From positions 682,001 through 746,000 of the forward strand of contig NZ_CP040428.1 of assembly GCF_005671395.1 (NCBI RefSeq): DNA of 64,000 nt. The letters run 5' to 3'. The position numbers were made by a program, and so were the translations under genes. The notes under the pieces are model-generated. The model made no database searches and was not told where the DNA came from. It saw only the letters and a program-made list of their open reading frames with translations. Every line of letters begins with the position of its first letter. Within the stretch, counting starts at the first letter, position 1. Shown piece after piece: positions 35,395 to 49,843 of the stretch. Source of the stretch: Jejubacter calystegiae (GTDB lineage Bacteria > Pseudomonadota > Gammaproteobacteria > Enterobacterales > Enterobacteriaceae).

Positions 35395-35467
35395 GGTAAG
35401 TCAAACTATCCCCGCTAAACCTGAGGTTACCAACAGCGTCGGCAGCACTCAGTGATCAATTGCGGAC

Positions 35468-35662
35468 TCAGGCGATCTCTTTGAATTCCGGCATCTGGAT
35501 CATCTCTTCCTGCATGATCTCACGGGCAGCTCTCACGCACTTACCACACTGATTGCCAATGGGGATAAATTTACGCAACTGCTGAAAAGACTGGGGATGA
35601 AACTGGCGCACGGCCTGGCGGATTTTTTTATCACTCACGCCGTTACATAAGCAAACGTACAT
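35468..35662 (-). CDS. bfd: Bacterioferritin-associated ferredoxin
   Basis: 64 aa [2Fe-2S] protein that reduces the bacterioferritin core to release iron. The four ligands Cys4, Cys6, Cys39 and Cys42 are present ([18 protein letters not shown]), as is the helix-turn-helix fold of the Fer2_BFD family. A strong Fur box 34 nt upstream of the start indicates iron-repressed expression. Confidence 0.97.
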   Translation of the reverse strand: MYVCLCNGVSDKKIRQAVRQFHPQSFQQLRKFIPIGNQCGKCVRAAREIMQEEMIQMPEFKEIA

Positions 35663-35695
35663 AACAACTCCCGTTCAAAAACTGCGCAAATTCTA

Positions 35696-35714
35696 AATGA
35701 GAATAGTTATGATT
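35696..35714 (-). promoter_or_regulatory. Fur box upstream of bfd
   Basis: The 19-bp site aatgagaatagttatgatt matches the Fur palindrome at about 16 of 18 informative positions. It lies just upstream of bfd, fitting the known Fur repression of bfd in E. coli. Confidence 0.8.
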
Positions 35715-35773
35715 ACAATAGCGCATCGCGGGAAGAAGATCATGTGAGTACTACAATTCACTTACAACAGATA

Positions 35774-35802
35774 GCAAAAAGGCGCCCGAAGGCGCCTTTT
35801 TC
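35774..35802 (-). terminator. tufA (str operon) terminator
   Basis: Perfect stem ggcgcc-cgaa-ggcgcc extended by A/T pairs, with a T-run on both strands, about 18 nt after the tufA stop. Confidence 0.92.
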
Positions 35803-35819
35803 GTTCAGCTTAAAAGAAA

Positions 35820-37055
<1,236 letters not shown>

Positions 37056-37077
37056 TCATTGTATTAAAACCCTGGGC

Positions 37078-39201
<2,124 letters not shown>

Positions 39202-39284
39202 CTATTGCCTTAGGCGTTCAAGTGAGTTACCCAGCGCGGGCAGCTTCTTAAAGCGCCCGCCTGGTGACTTACACTGTCGTGGGA

Positions 39285-40329
<1,045 letters not shown>

Positions 40330-40351
40330 GAAATATACAGCGGAACGCAGC

Positions 40352-40639
40352 TTACCAGGCCATCTGGCTACGCTGGTTTACCGCTAGTCTGACGAAGTCA
40401 GTATAGCTTACGCGCTCAATTTCGGTCGAAATTTGCGCAGAAAGCCCGCGCGCTTCGACATCTTCCTGCAAGGCGTAGACTGATATGGGGGCGGAACGCA
40501 ATAACCCAAGGGCCGCCCCGCCTTCCAGCGCGGCGATAACCCCATCCTGCAGCAGCAGCAGATCGTCGCCGGCGCGGGTCGTGCGCAACAGAGCGGCGAG
40601 ATCGCAATGGAATGGGGAGTGACTGAGCGTAAACAGCAT
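40352..40639 (-). CDS. tusB: tRNA 2-thiouridine sulfur relay protein TusB
   Basis: Subunit of the TusBCD heterohexamer that passes sulfur from TusA to TusE for MnmA-dependent 2-thiolation of wobble U34. 95 aa from ATG 40639 ([10 protein letters not shown]), matching E. coli length; the frame upstream to 40696 lies within tusC. The [11 protein letters not shown] motif is conserved. It starts 7 nt after the tusC stop. Confidence 0.95.
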   Translation of the reverse strand: MLFTLSHSPFHCDLAALLRTTRAGDDLLLLQDGVIAALEGGAALGLLRSAPISVYALQEDVEARGLSAQISTEIERVSYTDFVRLAVNQRSQMAW

Positions 40640-40646
40640 GAAGGCC

Positions 40647-41006
40647 TCAGAAAGTGAAAATAACGTCGTACTCATCCAGCCGGGCGCGTAAGGCATCCGG
40701 CTCCAGCGGCGCGGCCTCCATCACCAGCGGACAACCCGGCTCCAGACCGCGCTCACGCATCGAGGCGCTGCATATCCAGCACTGATCGATATCATAGAGT
40801 TCCAGAACGCCGAAGGTGGCGATGTAGTCGCGCGCCAGGATTTTCTGGGGCTGCTGGTCAGGCAGCAGTTGCAGTACGCCATCGCTCAGAAAGAACACGC
40901 CGATCTCATCGCTCAACGCCGAAGTCGCCAACAGTGCATCCAGCCCTTCACGGCCAGCAGCAGAGCCATGGGGAGCCCGGCTAAAAACAAAGGCAATACG
41001 TTTCAT
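40647..41006 (-). CDS. tusC: tRNA 2-thiouridine sulfur relay protein TusC
   Basis: Structural subunit of TusBCD. 119 aa, DsrE/DsrF-like fold. The N-terminus [23 protein letters not shown] and [11 protein letters not shown] are typical. The start overlaps the tusD stop by 1 nt (TGATG), so the genes are tightly coupled. Confidence 0.96.
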   Translation of the reverse strand: MKRIAFVFSRAPHGSAAGREGLDALLATSALSDEIGVFFLSDGVLQLLPDQQPQKILARDYIATFGVLELYDIDQCWICSASMRERGLEPGCPLVMEAAPLEPDALRARLDEYDVIFTF

Positions 41007-41392
41007 CAGAACTGCACCATCCGCTCGCAGGTCAGCGCCGCTTCGGCAAGCTGTCCCAGGCCACTTAACGTAAAGCCGGACTGCATATTGGCGGCGTTAA
41101 GCCCCAGGCGCTGTGCTTCTGTCTCATCTACCACACCGCGACGCAGTGCGGCCGCCACACAGATATGAAGCTGAACGCCATGGTCTTCATTTAGCGCCTG
41201 CCAGGCGCGCACGATATCAAACTCATCGTTGGCCGGGGCAGTTAGCTGATTGGCGTTATAAACGCCTTCACGATAGAAAAACACACGCTCCAGTTGATGG
41301 CCTTCGGCAATCAGCGCCCTGGCAAACTGCAACGCGCTGCTGGCCTGCTGAGTACCATAGGCGGGGCCGGTCACCGTCAGGGCAAAATGCAT
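41006..41392 (-). CDS. tusD: tRNA 2-thiouridine sulfurtransferase subunit TusD
   Basis: Catalytic subunit of TusBCD; the persulfide-carrying Cys78 is present in [13 protein letters not shown]. 128 aa, E. coli length. [18 protein letters not shown] is the family start. One-nt overlap with both yheO and tusC places all four genes in one transcription unit. Confidence 0.97.
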   Translation of the reverse strand: MHFALTVTGPAYGTQQASSALQFARALIAEGHQLERVFFYREGVYNANQLTAPANDEFDIVRAWQALNEDHGVQLHICVAAALRRGVVDETEAQRLGLNAANMQSGFTLSGLGQLAEAALTCERMVQF

Positions 41393-42117
41393 TACTTCTC
41401 CTGCCCCTGGAAATCACCGCTTTTAAACTGGCGGATATAGAGATAGACGGTGTGCTTGGAAATATTCAGACGATCCGCAACCTGGTTAATGGCATCTTTA
41501 ATATCAAAGATCCCTTTTTCATAAAGATTCAGGACAATCTGACGATTCTTGGCGTTATTGGAAACGCTACGGTCGGCATTAACCTCTTCAATCGTAAACT
41601 CCAGTGTCTGGGTCACCAGATCGTCCACGGATGAAGCGAAGTTAACCGAAGAGGGAACTTCCTCCTGACTTTCCGGCGGAATGAAGGTGCTCATAATCTG
41701 CGAGAACGGCACATCGAGATTCATATTGATGCATAACAGACCAATCACCCGCTGTTCCCGATTACGGATAGCAATGGTCACCGACTTCATCAGAACCCCG
41801 CTTTTGGCGCGGGTGAAATAGCACTTTGATACGCTGCTGTCGGCACCGGTCATATCGTGCAGCATGCGCAGCGCCAGGTCAGTAATGGGAGACCCAATCT
41901 TACGCCCGGTATGTTCCCCGTTGGCGATACGAATTGCCGAACATTTCAGATCCTGTAATGAGTGCAAAACGATTTCACAGTGGGGGCCAATTAACATTGC
42001 CAGGCCATCCACTACCGCTTCGTAGGATTTTAGAATATCGAAGTCGGTCTGAACAAAGGGACGCTGATCCAGTAAATCAAGTTCACTGGTTTCATTGGTT
42101 AAAAGCGACCTGGACAT
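41392..42117 (-). CDS. yheO: YheO-family transcriptional regulator
   Basis: 241 aa predicted DNA-binding regulator. The N-terminal PAS-like YheO domain (about 25-135) and the C-terminal helix-turn-helix ([35 protein letters not shown], about 195-230) are clear. The start is ATG 42117, with AAAGGAGTG upstream, aligned to E. coli YheO; the longer frame to 42153 is rejected. It is first of the yheO-tusDCB unit. Its targets are not known here. Confidence 0.94.
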   Translation of the reverse strand: MSRSLLTNETSELDLLDQRPFVQTDFDILKSYEAVVDGLAMLIGPHCEIVLHSLQDLKCSAIRIANGEHTGRKIGSPITDLALRMLHDMTGADSSVSKCYFTRAKSGVLMKSVTIAIRNREQRVIGLLCINMNLDVPFSQIMSTFIPPESQEEVPSSVNFASSVDDLVTQTLEFTIEEVNADRSVSNNAKNRQIVLNLYEKGIFDIKDAINQVADRLNISKHTVYLYIRQFKSGDFQGQEK

Positions 42118-42235
42118 GAAGAAAATCACTCCTTTACGGCAGCCTGTTGCCATTACGCAGATGCAGGCTCGTTATATAACGTGTGAAGCTTAAGGTAATA
42201 CAGCCCAGCCAGCGCTTTCCAGTTTTAATTCCAAA

Positions 42236-42263
42236 TAAAAACGCCGCCCCGAAGGGCGGCGCT
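42236..42263 (-). terminator. fkpA terminator
   Basis: Stem acgccgccc/gggcggcgc with loop cgaa; on the minus strand it is followed by TTTTTATTT, 15 nt after the fkpA stop. Confidence 0.9.
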
Positions 42264-42277
42264 TAAACTGAAGCGGA

Positions 42278-43096
42278 TTACTGTTTCTTTCCTGCTTCCT
42301 GCTTAGCCTTATCGGCATCAGCTTTAGCGTCTTCTTTCGGTGCCGGTTTAATATCCAGCAGCTCAACGTCGAACACCAGGGTGGAGTTCGCCGGAATCCC
42401 CGGAACGCCAGCCTTACCATAAGCCAGACCCGGCGGGATAACCAGTTTGATCTTGCCGCCTTTCTTAATGTGCTTCAGACCTTCGGTCCAGCCTGGAATA
42501 ACGCCGTCCAGACGGAAAGAGAGCGGCTCGCCGCGGGTGTAGGAGTTATCGAACTCTTTACCGTCGATAAGCGTACCTTTGTAGTTCACCACCACGGTAT
42601 CGCTGTCTTTCGGTGCGTCGCCGCTACCCTCTTTCTCTACTTTATACAGCAGACCGCTCTTGGTGTTTTTCACACCTTTCTCGGCAGCGAAGTCGGTACG
42701 GAACTTCTTACCTTTGGTTTCGTTTTCCGTCGCTTCTTTTTCCATACGTTCCTGAGCGGCGGTCTTCACACGGGTTTCAAACGCCTGGAGCGTTTTCTGA
42801 ATTTCCTCATCGGAAAGCTTGCTCTTATCAGCAAAAGCATCCTGAACACCGGAAATCAGCTGGTCTTTATCCAGTTTAATCCCCAGTTTTTCCTGCTCTT
42901 TCAGTGAGTTTTCCATGTAGCTGCCCAGAGATGCACCCAGGGCATAAGCGGATTTCTGATCGTCATTTTTGAAATTCGCTTTGCTGTCGCTCGCAGCGGC
43001 AGCCGGTTTAGCTGCATCAGCAGCGGACGCCAGCGGTGCATTCAGCGCCACAGCCATCGTGGTCGCAAGCAGCGTTACTTTAAACAGTGATTTCAT
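42278..43096 (-). CDS. fkpA: Periplasmic FKBP-type prolyl isomerase/chaperone FkpA
   Basis: Periplasmic folding helper with prolyl cis-trans isomerase and separate chaperone activity. 272 aa. The signal peptide (MKSLFKVTLLATTMAVALNA, cleavage after ASA near residue 25) is followed by the helical N-terminal dimerisation domain (about 40-135) and the C-terminal FKBP domain (about 145-250, with VVNYKGTLIDGKEFDNSY and VIPGWTEGL). The Lys/Ala-rich tail is typical. It is divergent from slyX. Confidence 0.97.
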   Translation of the reverse strand: MKSLFKVTLLATTMAVALNAPLASAADAAKPAAAASDSKANFKNDDQKSAYALGASLGSYMENSLKEQEKLGIKLDKDQLISGVQDAFADKSKLSDEEIQKTLQAFETRVKTAAQERMEKEATENETKGKKFRTDFAAEKGVKNTKSGLLYKVEKEGSGDAPKDSDTVVVNYKGTLIDGKEFDNSYTRGEPLSFRLDGVIPGWTEGLKHIKKGGKIKLVIPPGLAYGKAGVPGIPANSTLVFDVELLDIKPAPKEDAKADADKAKQEAGKKQ

Positions 43097-43326
43097 CCAT
43101 TATCTCCAGCCCGAAGTCTCTCGCCCCGGGTTTGTATGAACCGAATTGTGTACTATACCGTCTGTGAGAAAAGCAACACAATCTCACCCGGTCTGATCCC
43201 GAGTCAAGTTAAGACTATTTTTGTTTAAATAAGTTTCCTCAACGGCAATAAGCCACTGTCAGACCCGGGGAATTCCAGTAAAATCCCGGAGCCGTACAGG
43301 GGCTGCGGCAAATCCCAGGAGGAATC

Positions 43327-43545
43327 ATGCACGACAAATCGACCGAACAGCGCCTGGCCGAACTGGAAAGCCGCCTGGCATTCCAGGAGCTGACCATCGA
43401 AGAACTGAACCAGACGGTCACCGCCCATGAGCTGGAAATGGCCAGGCTACGCGAACATCTGAAAATACTGGTAGAGAAGATCAAGTCCAGCCAGGAGTCG
43501 CTGGTCGCACACCAGTCAGAAGAAACGCCACCGCCGCACTACTGA
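43327..43545 (+). CDS. slyX: SlyX protein
   Basis: 72 aa protein of unknown function. Most of it is a coiled coil with heptad leucines ([22 protein letters not shown]); the end [11 protein letters not shown] is proline-rich. AGGAGG lies 6 nt before the ATG. It lies convergent to slyD, as in E. coli, and shares a terminator with it. Confidence 0.95.
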   Translation: MHDKSTEQRLAELESRLAFQELTIEELNQTVTAHELEMARLREHLKILVEKIKSSQESLVAHQSEETPPPHY

Positions 43546-43556
43546 AATACAGACAT

Positions 43557-43587
43557 AAAAAAAGCTTCCGGATGGAAGCTTTTTTTG
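43557..43587. terminator. Bidirectional terminator between slyX and slyD
   Basis: Stem aaagcttcc/ggaagcttt (43561-43569 and 43574-43582), loop ggat, with A-run and T-run on either side, between convergent genes. Confidence 0.92.
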
Positions 43588-43601
43588 CATTTATAGCGCG
43601 C

Positions 43602-44171
43602 TTAGTGGCAACCGCAACCGCCGTTACCGCAACCGCCTTTGCCATGCTCGTGGTCGTGGCCGTGACCGCCGCAGCAGCCGTCGCCTTCACCGTGATGATG
43701 GTCGTGCTCGCCGTGAACGTGGCCGTGAGCCAGCTCTTCCGCCGTCGCTTCACGAATCGCCACCACTTCAACGTTAAAGTTCAGGTTCTGACCCGCCAGC
43801 ATGTGGTTACCGTCAACCACAACGTAGTCATCGCCGACTTCGGTAATTTCTACCGGTACCGGACCCTGATCGGTTTCAGCAAGGAAACGCATCCCCACCT
43901 GCAGCTCATCAACGCCCATGAAGACGTCTTTCGGTACGCGCTGAACCAGGTTTTCGTCGTACTGACCGTAGGCATCGTTGGCGCCAACGCTAACGTCGAA
44001 TTTATCGCCAACGCTGCGGCCATCCAGTGCTTTTTCCAGGCCTGAAATCAGGGAGCCGTGACCGTGCAGATAGTCCAGCGGCGCACTCACCGGAGACTCA
44101 TCAACCATTACACCGTCTTCTGTACGTACCTGATAGGCCAGACTGACCACCAGGTCTTTTGCTACTTTCAT
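43602..44171 (-). CDS. slyD: FKBP-type prolyl isomerase and nickel chaperone SlyD
   Basis: Cytoplasmic isomerase/chaperone that also feeds nickel to hydrogenase and is needed for phiX174 lysis protein E stability. 189 aa (E. coli 196). The FKBP domain is interrupted by the insert-in-flap chaperone domain (about 70-128). The His/Cys/Gly-rich metal-binding tail runs from about 150 to the end (VHGEHDHHHGEGDGCCGG). It lies 94 nt downstream of yheV. Confidence 0.97.
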   Translation of the reverse strand: MKVAKDLVVSLAYQVRTEDGVMVDESPVSAPLDYLHGHGSLISGLEKALDGRSVGDKFDVSVGANDAYGQYDENLVQRVPKDVFMGVDELQVGMRFLAETDQGPVPVEITEVGDDYVVVDGNHMLAGQNLNFNVEVVAIREATAEELAHGHVHGEHDHHHGEGDGCCGGHGHDHEHGKGGCGNGGCGCH

Positions 44172-44265
44172 GATATCTCCTGAGCGTGAGAAAGTGACGG
44201 GCGCCGATTGTAGCGGAAATCGACGCCGCTGTACCCCTTAGCTTAAAAAAACCTGCCGCATCTCG

Positions 44266-44466
44266 CTAGTCCGGATGGAAAATCCCGATAACCTGTTCAC
44301 GATCGCGCACGCTACCGCGCGCCTCTTTATCGGCTTCACGCATCTGGTGACCGCACTTCACGCACTCAACAATATCTACGCCGTTTTCGCGCCACATCGC
44401 CATGGAATCCTGCGCCTGACAGTGTGGACACACTGCACCGGCGATAAATCTTTTACGCACTGTCAT
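44266..44466 (-). CDS. yheV: Zinc-ribbon protein YheV (DUF2387)
   Basis: 66 aa small protein with a C4 zinc ribbon (CPHC at 13-16, CVKC at 35-38), of unknown function. Length and sequence are like E. coli YheV. It starts 11 nt after kefB, so it is probably the last gene of the kefG-kefB-yheV operon. Confidence 0.95.
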   Translation of the reverse strand: MTVRKRFIAGAVCPHCQAQDSMAMWRENGVDIVECVKCGHQMREADKEARGSVRDREQVIGIFHPD

Positions 44467-44477
44467 TACTCAGTCCT

Positions 44478-46283
44478 CTATTCGAACTCATCCCAGCCGT
44501 TGATCTGACGTCGCTCCTGCTGCATCTCTCGCTCAAAAATCTCTTCCAGCTCGCGCCGGGCTTCACGCACCCGGGAAATTTGCGCATTGTCGCTGTGAAG
44601 CGGCATCAGCTCGCGCAGCATGCTCATATCCAGACGACGGAAGTGATGCTGGGCACGTAACGCCTGATGAGGATGCATCCCCAGCGACATCAGCGCCTTG
44701 CGCCCCAGCTCCAGAGCACTGGAGAAGGTTTCACGACTGAACAGACTGACCCCGGCCTGCAATAACTCATGGGCCTCTACCCTGCCCCTTGCCCGGGCCA
44801 GAATCGCCAGGTGGGGGAAATGATGCTGGCACAGATGGACGATCTTCATCGTATCTTCCGGCTCATTGCAGGTGATGACTATCGAGCGGGCACGATCCGC
44901 GCCTGCCGAACGCAACAGTTCCAGCTCCGCGGCATCGCCGTAATACACCTTGTAGCCATATTTACGCATCAGATTGACTGCGGCGATATCACGCTCCAGC
45001 ACCGTAATACGCTTCTTATTGGCCATCAGCAAACGGCCAATCACCTGACCGAAGCGGCCGAAGCCCACCACAATCACCTCCGGCTGATCGTCTTCCACCC
45101 AGGGCTTTTCATTACTCTCTTCCGTACTGTTGATTCGTCGGGCCAGCAGTTTGTCGATAAGCTTCATCAGCAGCGGCGTAGTCATCATCGACAGCGTGAC
45201 CGTCACCAGCAGTAGCGCCATCTGATCGCTATCGAACAGCTTCTGGGCAGAAGCGGCGGAAAACAGCACGAAGGCGAACTCACCGCCCTGACTCAGTACG
45301 CCCGCAAACTGAAGCCGCTCGTCGGCGCGCAGGCCATGCAGGCGAGCCAGCCCCCAAAGCACTAACACTTTCACCGCCACCAGCACCAGTACGCTGACCG
45401 CCACCCACAGCAGATGGGTGTAGAGCACGCCCAGGTTCAGCGCCATCCCAACCGAGATGAAAAACAGCCCCAGCAGCAGCCCCTTAAAGGGCTCAATCGC
45501 AATCTCAAGCTCGTGTCGGTATTCGCTTTCCGCCAGCAGTACCCCGGCAATAAAGGTGCCCAGCGCCATCGAGAAGCCCAGCGCATCCATAAACAGCGCA
45601 GAACCCAGCACCAGTAGCAGCGCCGCCGCGGTAAACACCTCGCGCACGCCGGAGCCAGCAATAAAGCGGAACACCGGGCGCAGCAGATAGCGACCAAACA
45701 GCAGCATACCGGCAAAGGCCAGTACCTTCAGACCAATACGGATCCAGTCCGGATGATCGTCGCCATTGCCCGCCAGCAGTGGCACCAACGCCAGCGCCGG
45801 AATGACAGCCAAATCCTGAAACAGCAGTACCGAAAAGCCCAGTTGCCCGGATTCGCTGCGATTCATCCCCTTATCGCGCATCAGCTGCAGCGCCATTGCC
45901 GTTGACGACATCGCCAGCCCGATACCGCCGACCAGCGCGGCCTGCCAGCTGAAATTGGTCAGCATCAGCAGCCCCGCCAGCACCCCGGCGCTAATCAGCA
46001 CCTGACCGGTACCGACGCCGAAAATCGGGCGCCGCAGTTGCCAGAGCCGGGACGGATTGAGCTCCAGTCCGATGATAAACATCAGGAACACCACGCCCAG
46101 TTCGGAGAAGTGCAGAATTTCGTCGACATCGCTGATAAACGCCAGCCCCCAAGGGCCAATGGCGATCCCCGCCAGCAGGTAGCCCAGCACGGCGCCAATG
46201 CCCAACCGGGCAGCGATCGGCACCGCCACCACGGCGGCAAACAGAAACAGCAGCCCCGCCAGCAGTAAATCACTTCCTTCCAT
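44478..46283 (-). CDS. kefB: Glutathione-regulated potassium-efflux antiporter KefB
   Basis: K+/H+ antiporter, kept shut by glutathione and opened by glutathione adducts to acidify the cell during electrophile stress. 601 aa from ATG 46283, which aligns with E. coli KefB (MEGSDFLLAGVLFLF). The frame upstream lies within kefG. The CPA2 membrane domain (about 1-380) is followed by a KTN/RCK_N domain beginning [17 protein letters not shown] (about 403). The kefG stop and kefB start share TGATG. Confidence 0.97.
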   Translation of the reverse strand: MEGSDLLLAGLLFLFAAVVAVPIAARLGIGAVLGYLLAGIAIGPWGLAFISDVDEILHFSELGVVFLMFIIGLELNPSRLWQLRRPIFGVGTGQVLISAGVLAGLLMLTNFSWQAALVGGIGLAMSSTAMALQLMRDKGMNRSESGQLGFSVLLFQDLAVIPALALVPLLAGNGDDHPDWIRIGLKVLAFAGMLLFGRYLLRPVFRFIAGSGVREVFTAAALLLVLGSALFMDALGFSMALGTFIAGVLLAESEYRHELEIAIEPFKGLLLGLFFISVGMALNLGVLYTHLLWVAVSVLVLVAVKVLVLWGLARLHGLRADERLQFAGVLSQGGEFAFVLFSAASAQKLFDSDQMALLLVTVTLSMMTTPLLMKLIDKLLARRINSTEESNEKPWVEDDQPEVIVVGFGRFGQVIGRLLMANKKRITVLERDIAAVNLMRKYGYKVYYGDAAELELLRSAGADRARSIVITCNEPEDTMKIVHLCQHHFPHLAILARARGRVEAHELLQAGVSLFSRETFSSALELGRKALMSLGMHPHQALRAQHHFRRLDMSMLRELMPLHSDNAQISRVREARRELEEIFEREMQQERRQINGWDEFE

Positions 46284-46837
46284 CAGTGTCCTCCCGGCGG
46301 CAGCGGCTCGGCCAGCCATTCGCCGTAAGCGCTGGCGTAGTGAGCCAGCGCGGTGGCGGACTGGCGGCGAGCCTGGTAAATAATCATCGGATTCATCCAG
46401 TGCATCCGGCACATGGCGGCGGTCAACTCAAAAGGGCGCAGCACCTCATTCAGGGTGTAGTGATTCAGGCCGTCACGGCGCCATGCCGCCTGCGGCTCAC
46501 CGGTAGTAATCACGTTACGCCAGTACTTTCCGGCCAGCACATCACCGCCCGGGCCACTGGCAAAACCGCGACTCAACACGCGATCCAGCCACTCTTTCAG
46601 TAGCGCCGGGCAGCTGTAGGTATAGAGGGGATGCTGAAACACCACGATCTCATGCTGCTCAAGCAGCTCCTGCTCATGGCGGATATCAATAAAAAAGTCC
46701 GGGTAGTGCGCGTAAAGGTCGTGCACGGTGACATTGCTTAACTGCCGAGCCGGTTGGAGCAAAACCCGGTTGGCTACCGAGTCCTGGGATTCCGGATGGG
46801 CATACAGCAGCAAAACTTTAGGCGGCTGCGACATCAT
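46283..46837 (-). CDS. kefG: KefB ancillary protein KefG
   Basis: Flavodoxin-fold, quinone-oxidoreductase-like protein needed for full KefB activity; peripheral on the inner membrane. 184 aa. [20 protein letters not shown] is the FMN-site start, with [24 protein letters not shown] in the core. Two adjacent ATGs follow GGAGG; the first is used, as in E. coli. Confidence 0.96.
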   Translation of the reverse strand: MMSQPPKVLLLYAHPESQDSVANRVLLQPARQLSNVTVHDLYAHYPDFFIDIRHEQELLEQHEIVVFQHPLYTYSCPALLKEWLDRVLSRGFASGPGGDVLAGKYWRNVITTGEPQAAWRRDGLNHYTLNEVLRPFELTAAMCRMHWMNPMIIYQARRQSATALAHYASAYGEWLAEPLPPGGH

Positions 46838-46955
46838 TACCCTCCAGGGCGTCGTCTTCGATTCTGTTTTGGGCTACCATGCAGCCCGGGCGGGCATACC
46901 ACCATGCTACGCCTTCGTCACGACAATTTAACATACTCTGAACATACGGCGCCTT

Positions 46956-48872
46956 ATGATTGTTTTCTCATCTCTCCAGATCCGCCGCGGCGCTCAGCTT
47001 TTGCTGGATAACGCGACCGCCACCATCAACCCCGGTCAAAAAGCAGGGCTGGTGGGCAAGAACGGCTGTGGCAAATCGACGCTGCTGGCACTGCTGAAAC
47101 ATGAGATCGCCGCCGACGGCGGCAGCGCCACCTTCCCCGGCAACTGGCAGCTCGCCTGGGTGAATCAGGAAACTCCGGCGCTCGCCATGCCGGCCATCGA
47201 GTATGTTATCGATGGCGATCGCGAATATCGCCAGCTCGAACAGCAGCTTGCCAGCGCCAACGAGAAAAACGACGGCCACGCCATCGCCACGCTCCACGGC
47301 AAGCTCGACGCCATCGACGCCTGGACCATCCACGCCCGCGCCGCCAGTCTGTTGCACGGACTGGGCTTCAGCAACGCCCAGTTGGAGCGCCCGGTCAGCG
47401 ACTTTTCCGGGGGCTGGCGTATGCGTCTTAACCTGGCCCAGGCGCTGATCTGCCGTTCCGATCTGCTGTTGCTTGACGAACCCACCAACCACCTGGATCT
47501 GGATGCGGTGATCTGGCTGGAAAAATGGCTGAAAAGCTATCAGGGAACGCTGATTTTGATCTCTCACGATCGCGACTTTCTCGATCCCATCGTGGACAAA
47601 ATTATTCATATCGAGCAGCAACAGCTGTTCGAATACACCGGCAATTACAGCAACTTCGAGCGCCAGCGCGCTACGCGTCTGGCCCAGCAGCAGGCGACTT
47701 ACGAAAGCCAGCAACTGAAGGTCGCGCATCTGCAAAGCTATATCGATCGTTTCCGCGCCAAAGCGACCAAGGCCAAACAGGCCCAGAGCCGTATTAAGAT
47801 GCTGGAACGCATGGAGCTCATCGCCCCGGCCCACGTCGATAACCCGTTCCACTTTAGCTTCCGGGCGCCGGAAAGCCTGCCGAATCCACTGCTGAAGATG
47901 GAACACGTCAGCGCCGGTTATGGCGATAAAGTCGTGCTGAAGTCGATTAAGCTCAACCTGGTTCCGGGTTCACGCATCGGTCTGCTGGGGCGTAACGGCG
48001 CCGGTAAATCCACGCTGATCAAGCTGCTGGCGGACGAACTGGCGCCGCTTAACGGCGAAGTGGCGTTAGCCAAAGGCATTAAGCTGGGCTATTTCGCCCA
48101 GCATCAGCTGGAGTTTCTGCGTGCCGATGAGTCTCCGCTCCAGCACATGGCGCGTCTGGCACCAAAAGAGACCGAACAGGCGCTGCGCGACTATCTGGGC
48201 GGTTTCGACTTCCGCGGCGATAAGGTCAGCGCTCCCACGCAGCACTTTTCCGGCGGCGAAAAGGCCCGGTTGGTGCTGGCGCTCATCGTCTGGCAGCGCC
48301 CCAACCTGCTGCTGCTGGACGAACCGACCAACCACCTGGATCTCGATATGCGTCAGGCGCTCACCGAAGCCCTGATCGGCTTTGACGGCGCGCTGGTGGT
48401 GGTTTCGCACGACAGGCACCTGCTGCGCTCCACCACCGACGACCTCTATCTGGTGCATGACGGGCTGGTAGAACCCTTCGACGGCGATCTTGACGACTAC
48501 CAGCAGTGGTTGAGTGACCAGCAGAAGCAGGAGAGTCGCCAGGATACGGCAGCAAAGCCGGATAGCACCAACAGCGCCCAGGCGCGTAAAGATCAGAAGC
48601 GGCGCGAAGCGGAATTCCGCAACCAGACCCAACCGCTGCGTAAACGGATAGCGACTCTTGAGAAGCAGATGGAAAAACTGGGCGATACGCTGGCGGCAGC
48701 CGAGGAGAAGCTGTCGGACCAGGGGCTGTACGATCCCGATCGTAAAGCCGAGCTAACCGAATGCCTGCAGGCCCAGAGCCAGGCTAAATCCGCTCTGGAA
48801 GAGACGGAAATGGCCTGGCTGGAAGCGCAGGAACAGCTGGAGCAACTGACTCAGGTATTCGAGGAGCAGTAA
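46956..48872 (+). CDS. yheS: ABC-F family ATPase YheS
   Basis: Soluble twin-ATPase of the ABC-F type, which acts on the ribosome E site rather than in transport; the YheS role may be in relieving particular stalls. 638 aa. The first cassette has GKNGCGKSTL (37-46), FSGGW and LLLDEPTNHLDLD. The interdomain linker is basic (about 230-285). The second cassette has GRNGAGKSTL and FSGGEKARL. The C-terminal coiled coil is from about 540. It is divergent from kefG. In E. coli yheT follows directly, but here an insert of about 6.5 kb intervenes. Confidence 0.97.
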   Translation: MIVFSSLQIRRGAQLLLDNATATINPGQKAGLVGKNGCGKSTLLALLKHEIAADGGSATFPGNWQLAWVNQETPALAMPAIEYVIDGDREYRQLEQQLASANEKNDGHAIATLHGKLDAIDAWTIHARAASLLHGLGFSNAQLERPVSDFSGGWRMRLNLAQALICRSDLLLLDEPTNHLDLDAVIWLEKWLKSYQGTLILISHDRDFLDPIVDKIIHIEQQQLFEYTGNYSNFERQRATRLAQQQATYESQQLKVAHLQSYIDRFRAKATKAKQAQSRIKMLERMELIAPAHVDNPFHFSFRAPESLPNPLLKMEHVSAGYGDKVVLKSIKLNLVPGSRIGLLGRNGAGKSTLIKLLADELAPLNGEVALAKGIKLGYFAQHQLEFLRADESPLQHMARLAPKETEQALRDYLGGFDFRGDKVSAPTQHFSGGEKARLVLALIVWQRPNLLLLDEPTNHLDLDMRQALTEALIGFDGALVVVSHDRHLLRSTTDDLYLVHDGLVEPFDGDLDDYQQWLSDQQKQESRQDTAAKPDSTNSAQARKDQKRREAEFRNQTQPLRKRIATLEKQMEKLGDTLAAAEEKLSDQGLYDPDRKAELTECLQAQSQAKSALEETEMAWLEAQEQLEQLTQVFEEQ

Positions 48873-48882
48873 CGCCCGGACC

Positions 48883-48995
48883 ATGGCTGTGCGTCGGCGA
48901 GACAAGGCGCAAGGAGCCGAGGGAACGGAGCATACAAATAGTATGTGAGTATCCCGAGGCGACGCAGCAACGCCGTCACAGCCACGCACAGCCAT
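48883..48995. repeat. ERIC-like imperfect palindrome
   Basis: Ends ATGGCTGTGCGT (48883-48894) and ACGCACAGCCAT (48984-48995) are perfect 12-bp inverted repeats, and the centre GGAGCATAC-aaata-GTATGTGAGT forms a further inverted pair. The whole 113 bp can fold as one long imperfect hairpin. Central wording (GGAGC-TACA...AGTA-GTGA...GCAACGC) resembles ERIC/IRU elements of enterics. It lies between convergent yheS and tauD and ends on the tauD stop codon. Family membership is inference. Confidence 0.6.
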
Positions 48996-49843
48996 TACCC
49001 CCGATAAAAAGGCTTATCGCCCAGTATCGTCGCCCGATGCATCACCCGCCGCTGAGGCAGGTAGTCGGCGTTGGCGTAATGCTGCGTTACCCGATTGTCC
49101 CAGATAGCGACATCATTTTCCTGCCAGCGCCAGCGCACCTGAAATTCTGGCTTCGTGATATGGGCAAACAGAAAGCCCAGTAGCGCGTCGCTCTCTTTGG
49201 GCGCCAGATCGACAATTCGGGTGGTGAATCCTTCATTAACGAACAACGCCTGACGTCCGCTGACCGGATGGGTACGCACTACCGGATGTAGCAACGGCGG
49301 GTTATTCTCCACCGCCCGCTTCCAGCGTTCATGACTCTCCTTGCTGTCTCGGTGCCGGTACTCCGGAAAGGATTTGGTGAAGTCGTGCTCCGCCCGCAGC
49401 CCGCACAACAGCTGTTTCAGCGGCGCGGAAAGCGCTTCATAAGCCGCGATACCGCTAGCCCACAGGGTATCGCCACCGCTGGCGGGCAACTGCTTCGCCG
49501 CCAGAATAGCGCCCAGCGGCGGGTTTTCGATAAAGGTCACGTCGGTATGCCAGTTATCGTTATCCGGCGGATTATCGTTATGGGTATCCAGCACGATAAT
49601 CTCATCAGCCTCACGAGCGTGAGGATAGACCGGGTGAATATGTAGATCGCCAAAGCGCCGTGCCAGGTCGCGCTGCTGCGTCGGCACAATCGGCTGATTG
49701 CGGAAAAACAGTACCTGGTGCTTCATCAGCGCGTGATAAAGCTGCTCAAACTGCACATCGCTCAACGGTTTTGCCAGCGACAGATTATCAACCAGAGCCC
49801 CAATAGCGGGCCCCAGCGGGGTAATGCTCAGACGTTCGTTCAT
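48995..49843 (-). CDS. tauD: Taurine dioxygenase
   Basis: Fe(II)/2-oxoglutarate-dependent enzyme that releases sulfite from taurine. 282 aa (E. coli 283). The metal triad is visible: His99 and Asp101 in NWHTDVTF, and the distal His in [10 protein letters not shown]; the 2-oxoglutarate arginine follows (HRATI). It overlaps tauC by 4 nt as last gene of tauABCD. Confidence 0.96.
   Translation of the reverse strand: MNERLSITPLGPAIGALVDNLSLAKPLSDVQFEQLYHALMKHQVLFFRNQPIVPTQQRDLARRFGDLHIHPVYPHAREADEIIVLDTHNDNPPDNDNWHTDVTFIENPPLGAILAAKQLPASGGDTLWASGIAAYEALSAPLKQLLCGLRAEHDFTKSFPEYRHRDSKESHERWKRAVENNPPLLHPVVRTHPVSGRQALFVNEGFTTRIVDLAPKESDALLGFLFAHITKPEFQVRWRWQENDVAIWDNRVTQHYANADYLPQRRVMHRATILGDKPFYRG

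Noticed and set aside
43097-43326. Sigma-E promoter for fkpA and a CRP-like site (TGTGAGAAAAGCAACACA)
   Set aside because: No good GGAACTT/TCTGA pair was seen, and the CRP match has a poor second half; only a weak sigma-70 candidate remains.
43597-43771. Repetitive His/Gly/Cys codons at the slyD end, considered as a DNA repeat array
   Set aside because: It is the normal metal-binding tail of SlyD, with no regular repeat unit.
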